Shown one piece after another: positions 6,429-16,700 of a DNA stretch of 26,737 nt. How positions within the stretch are numbered: position 1 is the stretch's first letter; the number at the start of each line of letters is the position of its first letter. The notes below the pieces were generated by a model. It had not been told where the DNA came from, did not search any database, and was given only the letters and a program-made list of their open reading frames with translations. A program made the position numbers and the translations under genes. The stretch is from contig JAVBSN010000085.1 of the NCBI GenBank assembly GCA_031547045.1, positions 1-26,737 on the forward strand, read 5' to 3'. This DNA comes from JAVBSN01 sp031547045. GTDB lineage: Bacteria > Bacillota > Clostridia > Lachnospirales > Lachnospiraceae.

Positions 6429-9020
6429 TCACTTATAACTTTTTGCTCTTAATCTTTTACTAAATTCCTCTTTCGGAAGCGGTCTATCAAATAAATATCC
6501 TTGTGCTATATCACACTTCAAATCTAACATAAATTTCAATTCTTCTTTTCTCTCTATTCCTTCCGCAACAACTTCCATATCTAAATCTTTTGCCATTTCA
6601 ATAATATGTGTAACAATAGCTAAATTTCTATCATCTGTAAAATGTTTTCCCAAAAATGACTTATCCAATTTTAAGCAATCAAATCGTAGCTCCTTTAACA
6701 GATTAAGAGATGAATATCCTGTTCCAAAATCATCAATTGCTGTGCAAAGCCCATATTCTCGCAATTCCGAAATTGTTTTAGAGAGTTTTTCATACTCATC
6801 AATATAAGCTGTCTCCGTAAATTCTACTTCAACATACTGTGATGGTACATTCCATTTCTCTACTACTGCTTTGATTTTAGATGCTACATTAATATCTTCA
6901 AAATGTTTCTTTGAAAAGTTTACAGAAACTCGTACCACATCTAGTCCTTCATCCATCCATGCTCGAATCTTCTCACAGACACTATTTAATACAAAAAAAT
7001 CAATTTCCACTACAAACCCTGTTTCCTCACATATAGGAATAAATTCAATTGGTGCAATTAATTCCCCTTCGTGTTGCCATCGAACCAATGCCTCTGCCCC
7101 GATTAGTCTTTTTTCTTTAATATCTACCTTAGGTTGATAGTATACTACAAATTCATGGTTAGACATGGCTGGTTTTAACATTTGTTCTACGGATACATCA
7201 TTCATAATCTTACGATTAATCGCTTCGTCATAGTACACAATATCCACACTTTTATTTTTTCTCGCTAATGAGCAAGCATTAATAGCTCGATTCAAAATTT
7301 GACCAGGCTTATCCTCGTCTCCTTTGATAATATATACTCCTGCCTTAGCTGTAGCATCATATAATACAATTTCTCTATTCTTACCTTCTAAATTAAGTGG
7401 AACATTACTTAATAATTTTGCAAATCTAGAACGTGAACTTGTTTTAATAATTGCTATAAAATCATCTCCACCAATTCTTCCTGCAATCTCATCTGGTTCT
7501 AGTACACTCTCTATTTTCTGAGCATATTCCAAAAGAGCTTTATCCCCTTGTGTACTACCAAATATCTGATTAATCCATTTAAAATTCTTAATATTAAGAT
7601 TAATGGCTATGTAACCATAAGCATTATTTTCCTGTATTCTATCTTCTAAAAACTTATTAATTGCATTTATATTTGGAATCCCAGTAGCAATATCAGTATA
7701 ATACATGCGTAAATTCTCATCTTTAACATAGTGAACACAATTTTCTTTATAATTATATTCGTTAAATATAGCCTCTGCCATCATAGTACAGGTATCATAT
7801 CCACAAGAATGACAATTGATTTCTTGTGATTCTTTACTATCTTTGTGCATACTATGAAAAACTTTCTGATACTTTTCTTCTATCATAGGATACTTATACT
7901 CTTCCTCATAAACATGATATGTACGACTAAAGTCATTTATATTCAACTTCTCAAATCTTTTATTCAGACGTTTCATGCTTTCCTTAGGTGAAATACACTC
8001 TTCAAAAGGATCTTCTCCCACTTCATCCAATTGTCGATTTCTCTTTTTTTGGAGTTCAAAAAGAATGTCATCATCCAATTCAAATTGAGTTCTTGTTGCT
8101 GTTCCATAATTACAACCTTGACAACAATTAAGCACGTCAACTAGAAAAGGTAATTCTTTACCCCGCTTAATTCTCTCACTATATTCACAAAGATATGGAT
8201 ACACCCTCTTCTCACCATCTAGCTGGCGTATCATCTTATCACGTTCAACAAATCTTTCTACGTTAGTAGCCAGTCCTCCTGGCATAGAATAAACCGTACC
8301 TAAACCAATATCCAGCGGCTCCTCTTCACCATAATATTGCTGTAAAGAAATATCTCCTAATCTCTCCATTAAGTGTTGTAGGGTAACATTATAGCTTACC
8401 ATTCCTTCTGTTTCTATTGCATCAATCTCGTCTTTCTTTGCAACACAAGGCCCAATAAATGCTAATTTGTCACTATTTCCTAAATATTTCTGTATAAAAA
8501 CAGCGCTACACATTAATGGTGAATGAATCGGTATTAATTTTTCCCGTAACTCCTTACAATACTTTTCTATATAATTTACAACTGCAGGACAAGGTTGAGA
8601 TATGCCACCTTCTAATTGATTTTCTTCAATATATTTTAAATATGCCCATGTTGTAATATCTGCTCCATAACTTACATTGTATATCTTATTTACACCTAAA
8701 GATTTTAAATATCCAAATAGATTATTTGTCTTTTCTGCCATATTAATATATACAGCCGGTGCTACCACTATTGAAATAGCATCTCCCTTTGCCAAATCCC
8801 CTATAAAACGCTCTGTATCATCACGATATTCTCTTGCATTATGTCTGCACGTTTTCAGACATCTACCACAATGAATGCATCTATTCCCATCTACATAAAT
8901 TCGATTTTTCCCATCTTCCATACTAGAAACATTAGCACCTAAAATAGGGCAACCTGAAATACATCTGTTACATCCAATACAGTTCTCATTTGTATAAATT
9001 AATCCTTGATTATATTTCAA
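6429..9020 (-). CDS. Sensory [FeFe]-hydrogenase-GGDEF-EAL fusion protein
   Basis: The order of domains is: two [4Fe-4S] ferredoxin sites (C14, C17, C20, C24 and C48, C51, C54, C58); an [FeFe]-hydrogenase H-cluster domain at about 75-310, with cysteine regions PCP (C144), GPCVAKKDE (C192) and NCCQGC (C299/C300 and C303); a further [4Fe-4S] module at 403-428 (CHSCGYDTC, then C428); a GGDEF domain at about 440-600; and an EAL domain at about 610-860. The GGDEF site reads GGDDF (517-521), a mild change. The EAL site keeps EAL (643-645), N701, DDFGTGYSSL (763-772), KLDKSF, E820 and QGYLF, so phosphodiesterase activity is expected. The H-cluster motifs differ from those of catalytic enzymes and resemble sensory (HydS-type) forms. 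No membrane segment is seen. The start is TTG with AGGAGG 7 nt upstream. It probably senses H2 or redox state and adjusts c-di-GMP. Confidence 0.88.
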   Translation of the reverse strand: MKYNQGLIYTNENCIGCNRCISGCPILGANVSSMEDGKNRIYVDGNRCIHCGRCLKTCRHNAREYRDDTERFIGDLAKGDAISIVVAPAVYINMAEKTNNLFGYLKSLGVNKIYNVSYGADITTWAYLKYIEENQLEGGISQPCPAVVNYIEKYCKELREKLIPIHSPLMCSAVFIQKYLGNSDKLAFIGPCVAKKDEIDAIETEGMVSYNVTLQHLMERLGDISLQQYYGEEEPLDIGLGTVYSMPGGLATNVERFVERDKMIRQLDGEKRVYPYLCEYSERIKRGKELPFLVDVLNCCQGCNYGTATRTQFELDDDILFELQKKRNRQLDEVGEDPFEECISPKESMKRLNKRFEKLNINDFSRTYHVYEEEYKYPMIEEKYQKVFHSMHKDSKESQEINCHSCGYDTCTMMAEAIFNEYNYKENCVHYVKDENLRMYYTDIATGIPNINAINKFLEDRIQENNAYGYIAINLNIKNFKWINQIFGSTQGDKALLEYAQKIESVLEPDEIAGRIGGDDFIAIIKTSSRSRFAKLLSNVPLNLEGKNREIVLYDATAKAGVYIIKGDEDKPGQILNRAINACSLARKNKSVDIVYYDEAINRKIMNDVSVEQMLKPAMSNHEFVVYYQPKVDIKEKRLIGAEALVRWQHEGELIAPIEFIPICEETGFVVEIDFFVLNSVCEKIRAWMDEGLDVVRVSVNFSKKHFEDINVASKIKAVVEKWNVPSQYVEVEFTETAYIDEYEKLSKTISELREYGLCTAIDDFGTGYSSLNLLKELRFDCLKLDKSFLGKHFTDDRNLAIVTHIIEMAKDLDMEVVAEGIERKEELKFMLDLKCDIAQGYLFDRPLPKEEFSKRLRAKSYK

Positions 9021-9063
9021 GCTGACACCTCCTAATGAAACCTCTTTAAAGTTTATATCTTTT

Positions 9064-9092
9064 ATTATACTATTTTTTATACTTCAATTCAA
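9064..9092 (-). promoter_or_regulatory. Promoter of the hydrogenase-GGDEF-EAL gene
   Basis: On the minus strand TTGAAT (9087-9092), a 17-nt spacer and a perfect TATAAT (9064-9069). It lies directly after the preceding gene's terminator and 44 nt before the TTG start, so the sensor gene and probably the following HTH-superoxide reductase gene form their own unit. Confidence 0.75.
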
Positions 9093-9102
9093 CGTCATCC
9101 CA

Positions 9103-9140
9103 CTAAAAAATAGGGATGCAACAACCCTGAATCGCATCCC
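9103..9140 (-). terminator. Intrinsic terminator after the DUF188 gene
   Basis: On the minus strand GGGATGC and GCATCCC pair over 7 bp with a 14-nt loop, followed by TATTTTTTAG. It begins 20 nt after the stop codon of the DUF188 gene. Confidence 0.88.
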
Positions 9141-9160
9141 CATTTACAATAAATAACAAT

Positions 9161-9607
9161 CTACATAATAGCACTTTCAATTAACTTACGAAAAGATGCC
9201 TCAAATCTTTCATCATCCTCTACAGTTCTCTTTTTAGGTCCCTTCATATGATTCTTCTTAGAAGCCCTACGTGCTTCTTTTGCCATATGGCGTTCCATTA
9301 GTAGTTGATCGATATTTTCATTTGTATACCATCTTCCTGATTGATGAATTGCATATGCTCCTTTTCCCAAAGCTAAGGCTGCTACCCCATAATCCTGTGT
9401 CACGACAATATCACCACGTTTACTTAGGTTTATAAGTGCAAAATCTACTGCATCTGCACCAGCTCCTATAACCTTTATGTTACTATAATCTGATTGAAGC
9501 ACGTGATTAGTATCACATAAAAGTGTTACTGCAATGCCATTTTCTTTTGCTATCTTCTCTACTAACCTGACTACAGGACATGCATCTGCATCAACTAAAA
9601 TTTCCAT
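9161..9607 (-). CDS. YaiI/YqxD (UPF0178, DUF188) family protein
   Basis: The family is recognised from the N-terminal VDADACPV (5-12), the segment GADAVDFALINLSKRGDIVVTQDYGVAALAL (about 50-80), and the C-terminal KKNHMKGPKKRTVEDDERFEASFRKLI. At 148 aa it has the usual length. Members have a PIN/FLAP-nuclease-like core with several acidic residues (here D6, D8, D54, D72), which suggests nucleic acid processing, but the function is not established. GGAG lies 7 nt before the ATG. It follows the CPBP gene by 39 bp, most likely in one transcript, and ends at a strong terminator. Confidence 0.93.
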   Translation of the reverse strand: MEILVDADACPVVRLVEKIAKENGIAVTLLCDTNHVLQSDYSNIKVIGAGADAVDFALINLSKRGDIVVTQDYGVAALALGKGAYAIHQSGRWYTNENIDQLLMERHMAKEARRASKKNHMKGPKKRTVEDDERFEASFRKLIESAIM

Positions 9608-9646
9608 TCTATATCTCCATTTTACATTACACGTTTTCTATTCATA

Positions 9647-10516
9647 TTATTCCTTTACCTTATATACCTTAATAAACTTAAGCATAAGGAAAATTATAGC
9701 ACCTGTAACAAGACTTAAAATACCTGTTAGAAGTTTTGATTCTTGCACAAATGTCGGTATTATATATGTGACAAATAATGCTGATCCATTAATAACCAAA
9801 TGTAATAATATTGCTGGTAATATTGATTTAGATTTTATAGCTATCCATCCACATAGTAATCCAATGAAAAATGCATATATTCCTTGTACTATATTTCCAT
9901 GATATATACCAAATATAACAGCTTGAACTATATTAGCTACCCATAATGGCATATATTTCTTTGCTGCATTCATTGTCAAACCTCTAGTCATACATTCTTC
10001 TGCTATTGGTGCAAATACTACTGTTAATACTGTTGTTAAAATTACCGAGTCCTCAAACACTATATTTTCCATTAAACTCATATATTTCTCAAATGTACGA
10101 GGAAATAGAGGTAATATAATATCTAATAGTTCTGATAAACAAATTTGTATTAATACACCTAGTATAATTATATATATTATACTTTTAAAATTTAAAATAT
10201 TTTTATATTCTGGTTTTGGTTCTTTTCTAACCGATAAATAATACCATAACGGAAAAATAACAGCAGTAACCCCAACTGTAATTAACGTAATTATATATAA
10301 TGTAGATCCATTATATAAGGAATTATATATTTCTGTAGTTATTAAATTAGGATCAGCAACTCCTCCACTTAGCCCAATCTCAATACCAACCTTAACACTA
10401 ATTATAATAACCCCAATAATTGCTCCTCCGATTTGTACTCCAAATCCTACTATCAGTGGCAATATAGTTAATAGTATACTCATAAAAATATTTTGTTTCT
10501 TATTTTCTGGGTTCAT
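9647..10516 (-). CDS. CPBP-family intramembrane metalloprotease
   Basis: This polytopic membrane protein of 289 aa has about eight hydrophobic segments. The three signatures of the CAAX-protease/bacteriocin-processing (CPBP, Abi) family are present: EECMTR at 173-178 (EExxxR), FGIYH at 202-206 (FxxxH) and HLVIN at 239-243 (HxxxN), which build the metal-binding active site inside the membrane. Family members process prenylated proteins or peptides, or confer bacteriocin self-immunity; no bacteriocin gene is seen nearby, so the substrate is open. It has its own promoter (10557-10585) and probably shares a transcript with the DUF188 gene. GGAAGG lies about 7 nt before the ATG. Confidence 0.9.
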   Translation of the reverse strand: MNPENKKQNIFMSILLTILPLIVGFGVQIGGAIIGVIIISVKVGIEIGLSGGVADPNLITTEIYNSLYNGSTLYIITLITVGVTAVIFPLWYYLSVRKEPKPEYKNILNFKSIIYIIILGVLIQICLSELLDIILPLFPRTFEKYMSLMENIVFEDSVILTTVLTVVFAPIAEECMTRGLTMNAAKKYMPLWVANIVQAVIFGIYHGNIVQGIYAFFIGLLCGWIAIKSKSILPAILLHLVINGSALFVTYIIPTFVQESKLLTGILSLVTGAIIFLMLKFIKVYKVKE

Positions 10517-10556
10517 TTCTATACCTTCCTTAACATTATAGTTTGTTCATAGTAAA

Positions 10557-10585
10557 AGTATAGTTTTCTTTACATTCAATGTCAA
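10557..10585 (-). promoter_or_regulatory. Promoter of the CPBP gene
   Basis: On the minus strand a perfect TTGACA (10580-10585), a 17-nt spacer and TATACT (10557-10562). It begins just after the stop of the YdcF-like gene and gives a leader of about 35 nt. Confidence 0.8.
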
Positions 10586-10598
10586 TATTTATTTTTTA

Positions 10599-11363
10599 TT
10601 ATATTTTCAAAATAACATCCTTAATAACTGCCACTACTTCTCTTGAATAATAAGCTGGTATCATCCATTTAACTGACTTTGCACCACAGCCATAGACTTC
10701 TTCATATCCACATTGTTTAGCTATGTATACTGCTCTTAGCATATGAAAATCATTTGAAATAACTATTATACTAGAACCCTCTTCTGTATATTGCTTTGAA
10801 TACTCAAGATTTTCCATCGTACTTGTAGATTTATCTTCCATAATTATTCTATTTTCATTCAATCCTTTATCTACAAGATAATTTTTCATTGCCTCTGCTT
10901 CTGAAATTATCTCATCTGATCCTTGTCCGCCACTTACAACAACCTTTGTATTATCATTATTTTCTAAATAGTTATAAGCTTCATCTAAACGATATTTTAA
11001 TGTTAGTGAAGGATTTTTTCCATTAAGCCCTGCTCCTAGAACTATTACATAATCTACATCTTCTGGTGGATTATCATTAGATACAAATACAATACATCCC
11101 AACGTTATAGTAAATATAGTCATACCCATTATAAAACTTGTATTAAATGCTACTTTTATCCACTTAGGAACTCGTATTATATCCTTCCTATTTAACATTA
11201 GTACTATTAATATTCCCAACATTAAAACTCCTAACATTAACCACATAATATAAGCTATATTTCCAAACCCAACAGAGGCTACAAGTGCTATATAATATAT
11301 TATTGATAAACTACCTAATAAACATAATATACTTTGTATAAATAAATATATAATCTTTTTCAT
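10599..11363 (-). CDS. YdcF/SanA-family (DUF218) membrane protein
   Basis: Residues 1-95 contain three hydrophobic segments, which place the rest at the membrane, probably outside the cell. Residues 103-235 form the DUF218 domain: DYVIVLGAGLNGKNPSLTLKYRLD, VVVSGGQGSDEIISEAEAMKNYL and the later SNDFHMLRA match the family pattern. DUF218 proteins such as SanA, ElyC and YdcF are linked to envelope integrity or bind nucleotide-like ligands, but no reaction is proven. AGGAGG lies 8 nt before the ATG. It lies between the PrsA-like pair and the CPBP gene. Confidence 0.88.
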   Translation of the reverse strand: MKKIIYLFIQSILCLLGSLSIIYYIALVASVGFGNIAYIMWLMLGVLMLGILIVLMLNRKDIIRVPKWIKVAFNTSFIMGMTIFTITLGCIVFVSNDNPPEDVDYVIVLGAGLNGKNPSLTLKYRLDEAYNYLENNDNTKVVVSGGQGSDEIISEAEAMKNYLVDKGLNENRIIMEDKSTSTMENLEYSKQYTEEGSSIIVISNDFHMLRAVYIAKQCGYEEVYGCGAKSVKWMIPAYYSREVVAVIKDVILKI

Positions 11364-11485
11364 AAAAATAACCTCCTATATTCATTAAGATTTACATTTC
11401 TATTATAAATCTTATCAAATATTAAGAGGTCATATTTTACTTTTTTATTAATCTTCTCTAATATAATTATAACAAAGTACTAATT

Positions 11486-12514
11486 TTAAAATTTAATTCT
11501 ATCATATACTTCTGTATTTACATCTTTATCATAATTAAAATTACCTACTGCAGATTTTCTCCAACCAGCATATACTTCATTAAAATACTTTTTCTCATTT
11601 TCTTTGTTGAGTTTATCTCTATTTGCTGTTGTTGCTTCTTTATCTGTTGATGCTATCATTTTAACAATATGATACCCGTAATCTGTTGATATTACCGAAC
11701 TACACGCTCCATCTGATAATGCATATATAACCGAGCATGCCTTTTCGCCGTACTCTGTAAGCATTTCATCATAGGATAAAGTATGATTGCTTGCATATTT
11801 TAAATTATATTCGCTTACTATATCTTCAATTATTACATTTTCACTAGTAGCAAGCTTACTAAATGCATTATTAGCTTCATCTAAACGAAGCTCTTTCTCT
11901 TCGTCTGTATAGGGTATAGGATTGCCTTCTTCATCAATATTATAAGTCTCAAATACCATATCAAATATAGTAGTCATTCTAGCTTCTTCCTCTGATACTT
12001 CATAGGTATTGCCCTTTAATATCTTAGCATATACTTTATCAGCTATTGCATTTTCTTCAAATACCTTCATGGCAAGTTCTACACTAGCTCCACATTCTTC
12101 AATATTTTCATCAGTTAAATGCTCAAAGAATTCTTTAGATTGTTTATTAACAGCTTCTTTTTCTTCGCCACTTAATGTTACATCATATTCTGATGCCTTT
12201 GATACTAATACTTTTGTTCTAATTATTGTCTCAATAACATCTCTTCTTGTTATATCGCCTATAGTAAGTGTTCCATCTTCACTATTATCAACAGATAGAT
12301 TCCATATACCATTTCCATATGCAGATTCATATCCATCTTTTATAGTATTAGCATATATCCACACCTCACTAAATGTTATGTTTTCACTTCCTACTTTTAA
12401 TACAGCATCTTTAGATGATAATTCATTTGTCGATTCCTCTTTACTACATCCAGTTAAAGAAATCACAATTATAATACATGCTATTGCAATAATCTTATTT
12501 AAAAACTTACTCAC
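11486..12514 (-). CDS. PrsA-like lipoprotein, peptidyl-prolyl isomerase family (second copy)
   Basis: A 342-aa exported lipoprotein: the N terminus has a short basic region, a hydrophobic stretch and the lipobox LTGC with C23 as the lipid-modified residue. A SurA-N-like helical part (about 38-165) is followed by a parvulin-like part (about 165-300), in which DGACSSVISTDYGYHIVKM is the best-kept segment. Many parvulin active-site positions cannot be seen, so it may act as a chaperone rather than an isomerase, helping exported proteins fold at the outer membrane face. The start is GTG (12512-12514) with AGGAGG 7 nt before it. It follows a related lipoprotein gene by 47 bp and looks like a diverged tandem duplicate. 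Confidence 0.85.
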   Translation of the reverse strand: MSKFLNKIIAIACIIIVISLTGCSKEESTNELSSKDAVLKVGSENITFSEVWIYANTIKDGYESAYGNGIWNLSVDNSEDGTLTIGDITRRDVIETIIRTKVLVSKASEYDVTLSGEEKEAVNKQSKEFFEHLTDENIEECGASVELAMKVFEENAIADKVYAKILKGNTYEVSEEEARMTTIFDMVFETYNIDEEGNPIPYTDEEKELRLDEANNAFSKLATSENVIIEDIVSEYNLKYASNHTLSYDEMLTEYGEKACSVIYALSDGACSSVISTDYGYHIVKMIASTDKEATTANRDKLNKENEKKYFNEVYAGWRKSAVGNFNYDKDVNTEVYDRIKF

Positions 12515-12561
12515 TCAAAAACCTCCTTAAACAGAGATATTCTATACTTTTGTATAATATT

Positions 12562-13656
12562 TTATTGATTATTAGTATTTAATTCTAACTTTTCAAACCA
12601 TGTTGTAAATGGAACAAATGAGAACTTATCCCATACCCCTTCATACATATCATTAACTACATCTATTTCAACAGATTTAAACCACTCTGTTTGCTTATCA
12701 AGAAGGGCTTGATCTCTTAAAGAATCTTTATAATAATCTTTAAAGTTTACAGCTGCTTCTTCATCATTCTTAGTAATCATTTTTATTATATTATATCCAT
12801 AAGGACTTTCAAATATATCTGATACTTGACCATCTTCTAATTTCTCAATCTCTGCATTCATCTCTTCTGTAAAGTTTCCATATACACTACTTTGCTCACC
12901 AGAAGTATAGGTAAGATTATACTCTTCTGCAACTTTTTCAATATCTTCACCATTATTTACTTTTTCTAAAGCTTCATCAGCTTTTTTCTTAACATCTTCT
13001 ATATCATCATCACTAAGTTTCATAGGGTTTCCTGCTTCATCAGCAACAAGATTACCTTCTTCATCCATTTGTACTGTTAAAAATGTTAAATAATAAATAG
13101 TTGTAATTTGATAATCTTCTATATCACCTTCATATTCAACAGTTGCTTCTAATGCAGTATTATACATTTGTTCTACAAAACATTTACGAACAATATCCTC
13201 TGTAATGCCAAAATAAGATAACATTGTATCATCCATTGCATTCATAAAGTTCTTAACGCCTGTTTCAATTGCAGTTAACTGATCTTCTGATAACTCTATA
13301 CCTTCTTGCTTAGCAACTATATATTCTATCTTTGCCTCACGAATCTTTGATAAAAGTTGCTCCTTGTGATAATCATTATAAGTTGTATTTTCACCAGTAA
13401 CAACATCAAGATCCTTTGTTGTTAATGCAAATGCATAAGCGTATTGTAATGCATATACATTTACTTCATCCAGATATACTATCTCATCTCCAATTTTCAT
13501 AACTTCTGTTTTACTAGCATTAGTGTTATCTATAAATCCTGTTTCCTTACCACCCTCAGTATCTGGTGTTTTACCATCACAGCCAACTAATGCCCCCATT
13601 AAAAGAATCATAGACATAATTAATGCTACGTGTCTTATACTTATTTTTTTCATCAT
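12562..13656 (-). CDS. PrsA-like lipoprotein, peptidyl-prolyl isomerase family (first copy)
   Basis: This 364-aa lipoprotein has a signal peptide with lipobox LVGC (lipidated cysteine at about 26), a SurA-N-like helical region (about 50-180) and a parvulin-like domain (about 180-305) whose end is marked by LEDGQVSDIFESPYGYNIIKM. PrsA proteins help exported proteins fold between membrane and wall. The position right after mfd (65 bp) matches the prsA of the clostridial mfd-prsA-spoVT cluster, so this is likely the ancestral copy. AAGGAG lies 5 nt before the first of two adjacent ATG codons and 8 nt before the second (13651-13653), so either may be used. Confidence 0.87.
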   Translation of the reverse strand: MMKKISIRHVALIMSMILLMGALVGCDGKTPDTEGGKETGFIDNTNASKTEVMKIGDEIVYLDEVNVYALQYAYAFALTTKDLDVVTGENTTYNDYHKEQLLSKIREAKIEYIVAKQEGIELSEDQLTAIETGVKNFMNAMDDTMLSYFGITEDIVRKCFVEQMYNTALEATVEYEGDIEDYQITTIYYLTFLTVQMDEEGNLVADEAGNPMKLSDDDIEDVKKKADEALEKVNNGEDIEKVAEEYNLTYTSGEQSSVYGNFTEEMNAEIEKLEDGQVSDIFESPYGYNIIKMITKNDEEAAVNFKDYYKDSLRDQALLDKQTEWFKSVEIDVVNDMYEGVWDKFSFVPFTTWFEKLELNTNNQ

Positions 13657-13721
13657 TCTTGCTCCTTAATTTATTTTATACAAATTATTTTCTAACCTAC
13701 TTTACACATTTTAGTACATTT

Positions 13722-16700
13722 TTATTTTTCAAGCAATACGTTTAGGTCATTTATCACATTTTGAACACAAATAAGTAAGTCTTTCGTAATTATATCCTTA
13801 GTATCCAATGTGAATATAGGTTCCATACCTATTATTATCTTCATTTTGCCCTTATATTTATCTAATAATTCATTAACTTTATCAGCATTAACTTTTGCCT
13901 TAGGATACATTGTTATTTTAATATCATTTGTTTTCTTGGATATTTCAGTAACATATACTTTTTTAGCCATAGCTTTCATTAATGATATATTTATTAAATT
14001 ATACACAACTTGAGGCATATCCCCAAATCTATCCGTAATCTCATCAATTATATCGTCATAGTCCTCATGATTTGAGATTTGAGAGATTCGTTTATATAAT
14101 TCTAGTTTAACAAATTCATTTTTTACATATGTTGCTGGTATATATGCATCAACTGGAAGGTCTATAACAGTATCAAAATCTTCCATAACTGCTTCACCTT
14201 TTTCTTCTTTAACTGCATCATTTAACATTCTGCAATATAAATCATATCCTACTGCTTCCATATGTCCTGATTGATCTGCACCTAATAGATTTCCAGCTCC
14301 TCTGATCTCTAAATCCCTCATTGCTATTTTATAGCCTGAACCCAGATCAGTAAATTCTCTAATAGCTTTAAGACGTTTCTCTGCTGTTTCCTTTAGCATT
14401 GTGTCTCTTTTATACATTAAAAATGCATATGCGCTTCTATTAGAACGTCCAACTCTTCCTCTTAGTTGATATAACTGAGATAATCCAAATTTGTCTGCAT
14501 CATGTATTATCATAGTGTTTGCATTTGCAATATCAAGTCCTGTTTCAATAATAGTTGTTGTTACCAACACATCAATTTCTTTATTAATAAATTGATACAT
14601 TATATTTTCAAGTTCTCTTTCCTTCATTTGCCCATGTGCAAATGTGATTCTTGCATCAGGAAGAATATCCTTAAGTTGGTTAGTTATCTCTTCAATATTA
14701 TTTACTCGGTTATATACATAGTATACCTGTCCGCCTCTTGCAAGTTCTCTATTAATTGCTTCTCTAATAAGTTCCTTATTATACTCTAATACATAGGTTT
14801 GAATTGCTCTTCTATCTACAGGAGGCTCCTCCAATAAACTCATATCTCTTATTCCAATTAAACTCATATGAAGAGTTCTTGGAATAGGCGTAGCTGTTAA
14901 GGTTAATACATCTATATCCTTCTTTAATTGCTTTATTTTTTCTTTGTGAGAAACACCAAAGCGCTGTTCTTCATCTATTACCAAAAGACCTAGATTTTTG
15001 TAATCTATACTTTTTGATAGTAGCTTATGTGTTCCAATAACTATATCTACTTGACCACTTTTTAATCCTTCGATTATTTCTCTCTGCTCTTTAGGGGTAC
15101 AAAATCTAGACAACATTTTTACTGTTATTGGGTAATTCTTCATTCTCTCCAAAAACGTTGCATAATGTTGTTGTGCTAGAATTGTTGTAGGTACAAGATA
15201 GGCAACTTGCTTACTATCCCCTACTGCTTTAAATGCTGCTCTTATAGCAACTTCCGTTTTACCAAATCCAACATCTCCGCAAATAAGTCTATCCATTATC
15301 TTTTTGCTCTCCATATCGGATTTTGTTTCTGATATTGCTTTGTCTTGATCATCAGTTTCCTCATAAGGGAACATTTCTTCAAATTCTTTTTGCCAAATAC
15401 TGTCCTTTGAATATTGATAGCCTTCTTTAGACTGCCTAATTGCATATAATTCTACTAATTCCTTAGCAATTTCTTTTACTTGACCTTTCACTCTAGTCTT
15501 AGTCTTTTCCCATTCAGTTCCACCTAATCTATTTAATTTAGGGGCCCTACCTTCAGCACTAGAGTATTTTTGAATAGCATCTAATTGAGATGCTAATATA
15601 AATAATTTGCTTCCACCCTTATATTCTATACAAATATAATCCTTTGCAATCTTATCTACTTCTATTTTTTCTATACCTTTATATATTCCAAGTCCATGTC
15701 TCTCATGTACTACATAATCACCTACAGATATATCTGCAAAGCTATTTATTTTCTCCCCAGTGTATATAGGCTTTTTACGCTTACGCCTATTTGATTTTAC
15801 ACTAAATATATCACTTTCACTAATTACCACTAATTTCATATCATCTATTCTAAATCCATTAGATAATCTTCCTGTAGTAATCAATACTTCTGTAGGCTCT
15901 AATGCTCTATCTGCATTTTCCATATAGAAACTTACTATATCCCTATCCCTTAAATCTTCTACCAGTCTTTTCCCTCTTGTAACAGAAGGTGACACTACAA
16001 CAATTCTATACTTATCCTTTTTCCACTTTACAATATCTTTTGTAAGTAAATCAAAGCTATTATTGTAAGTAGTAACACTTTTACCTTCAATAAAAACTTG
16101 TTTCTTGCTAGTTAATTGCTCTATTTCTTCACCGAAATACGAAAATATAACTGTCTTTCTAAAATTTAATTTTGCTAAGATTTCATTATAATCATATAAA
16201 ACATTAGCCTGACCTGGAAGAATATATCCACCCTCTAAACGTCCCTTCATACTTTCGCTAAATTCAACCCACGAACCTTCAGCTCTTTCTAAAACTTTTG
16301 CTGGTTCATCAATATATATAAATGTTGATTCATCAAAATAATCCAGAAAGGATACTACTTCATCATAAAAATAATTTATATAACTATCTATACCTATAGC
16401 AGCATTAAATTCTATAAGTTCTTCTTTTAGGGCATCTATTGCCTTATTAATTCTTGCATATTCTTCTGTTTTAAATGTTTTCTTTAAACTTGCAGCAAAT
16501 TCCTTATGTTCCTTACATATCTTCTTTAATCCTTTTTCAATCCTATCCTTAGATAAAACTATTTCGGTGGCTGGATATATAATAAGTTCTTCTATCTTCT
16601 CAATTGAACGCTGACTCTCAACATCAAAACTTCTAATAGAATCTACATCTTCTCCCCATAATTCAATACGATAAGGGCACTCTCCAGTAAGTGGATATAT

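Noticed and set aside
12009..12530. Plus-strand open frame of 173 codons opposite the second PrsA-like gene
   Set aside because: It is antisense to a well-supported lipoprotein gene and its low-complexity hydrophobic sequence is typical of a shadow frame.
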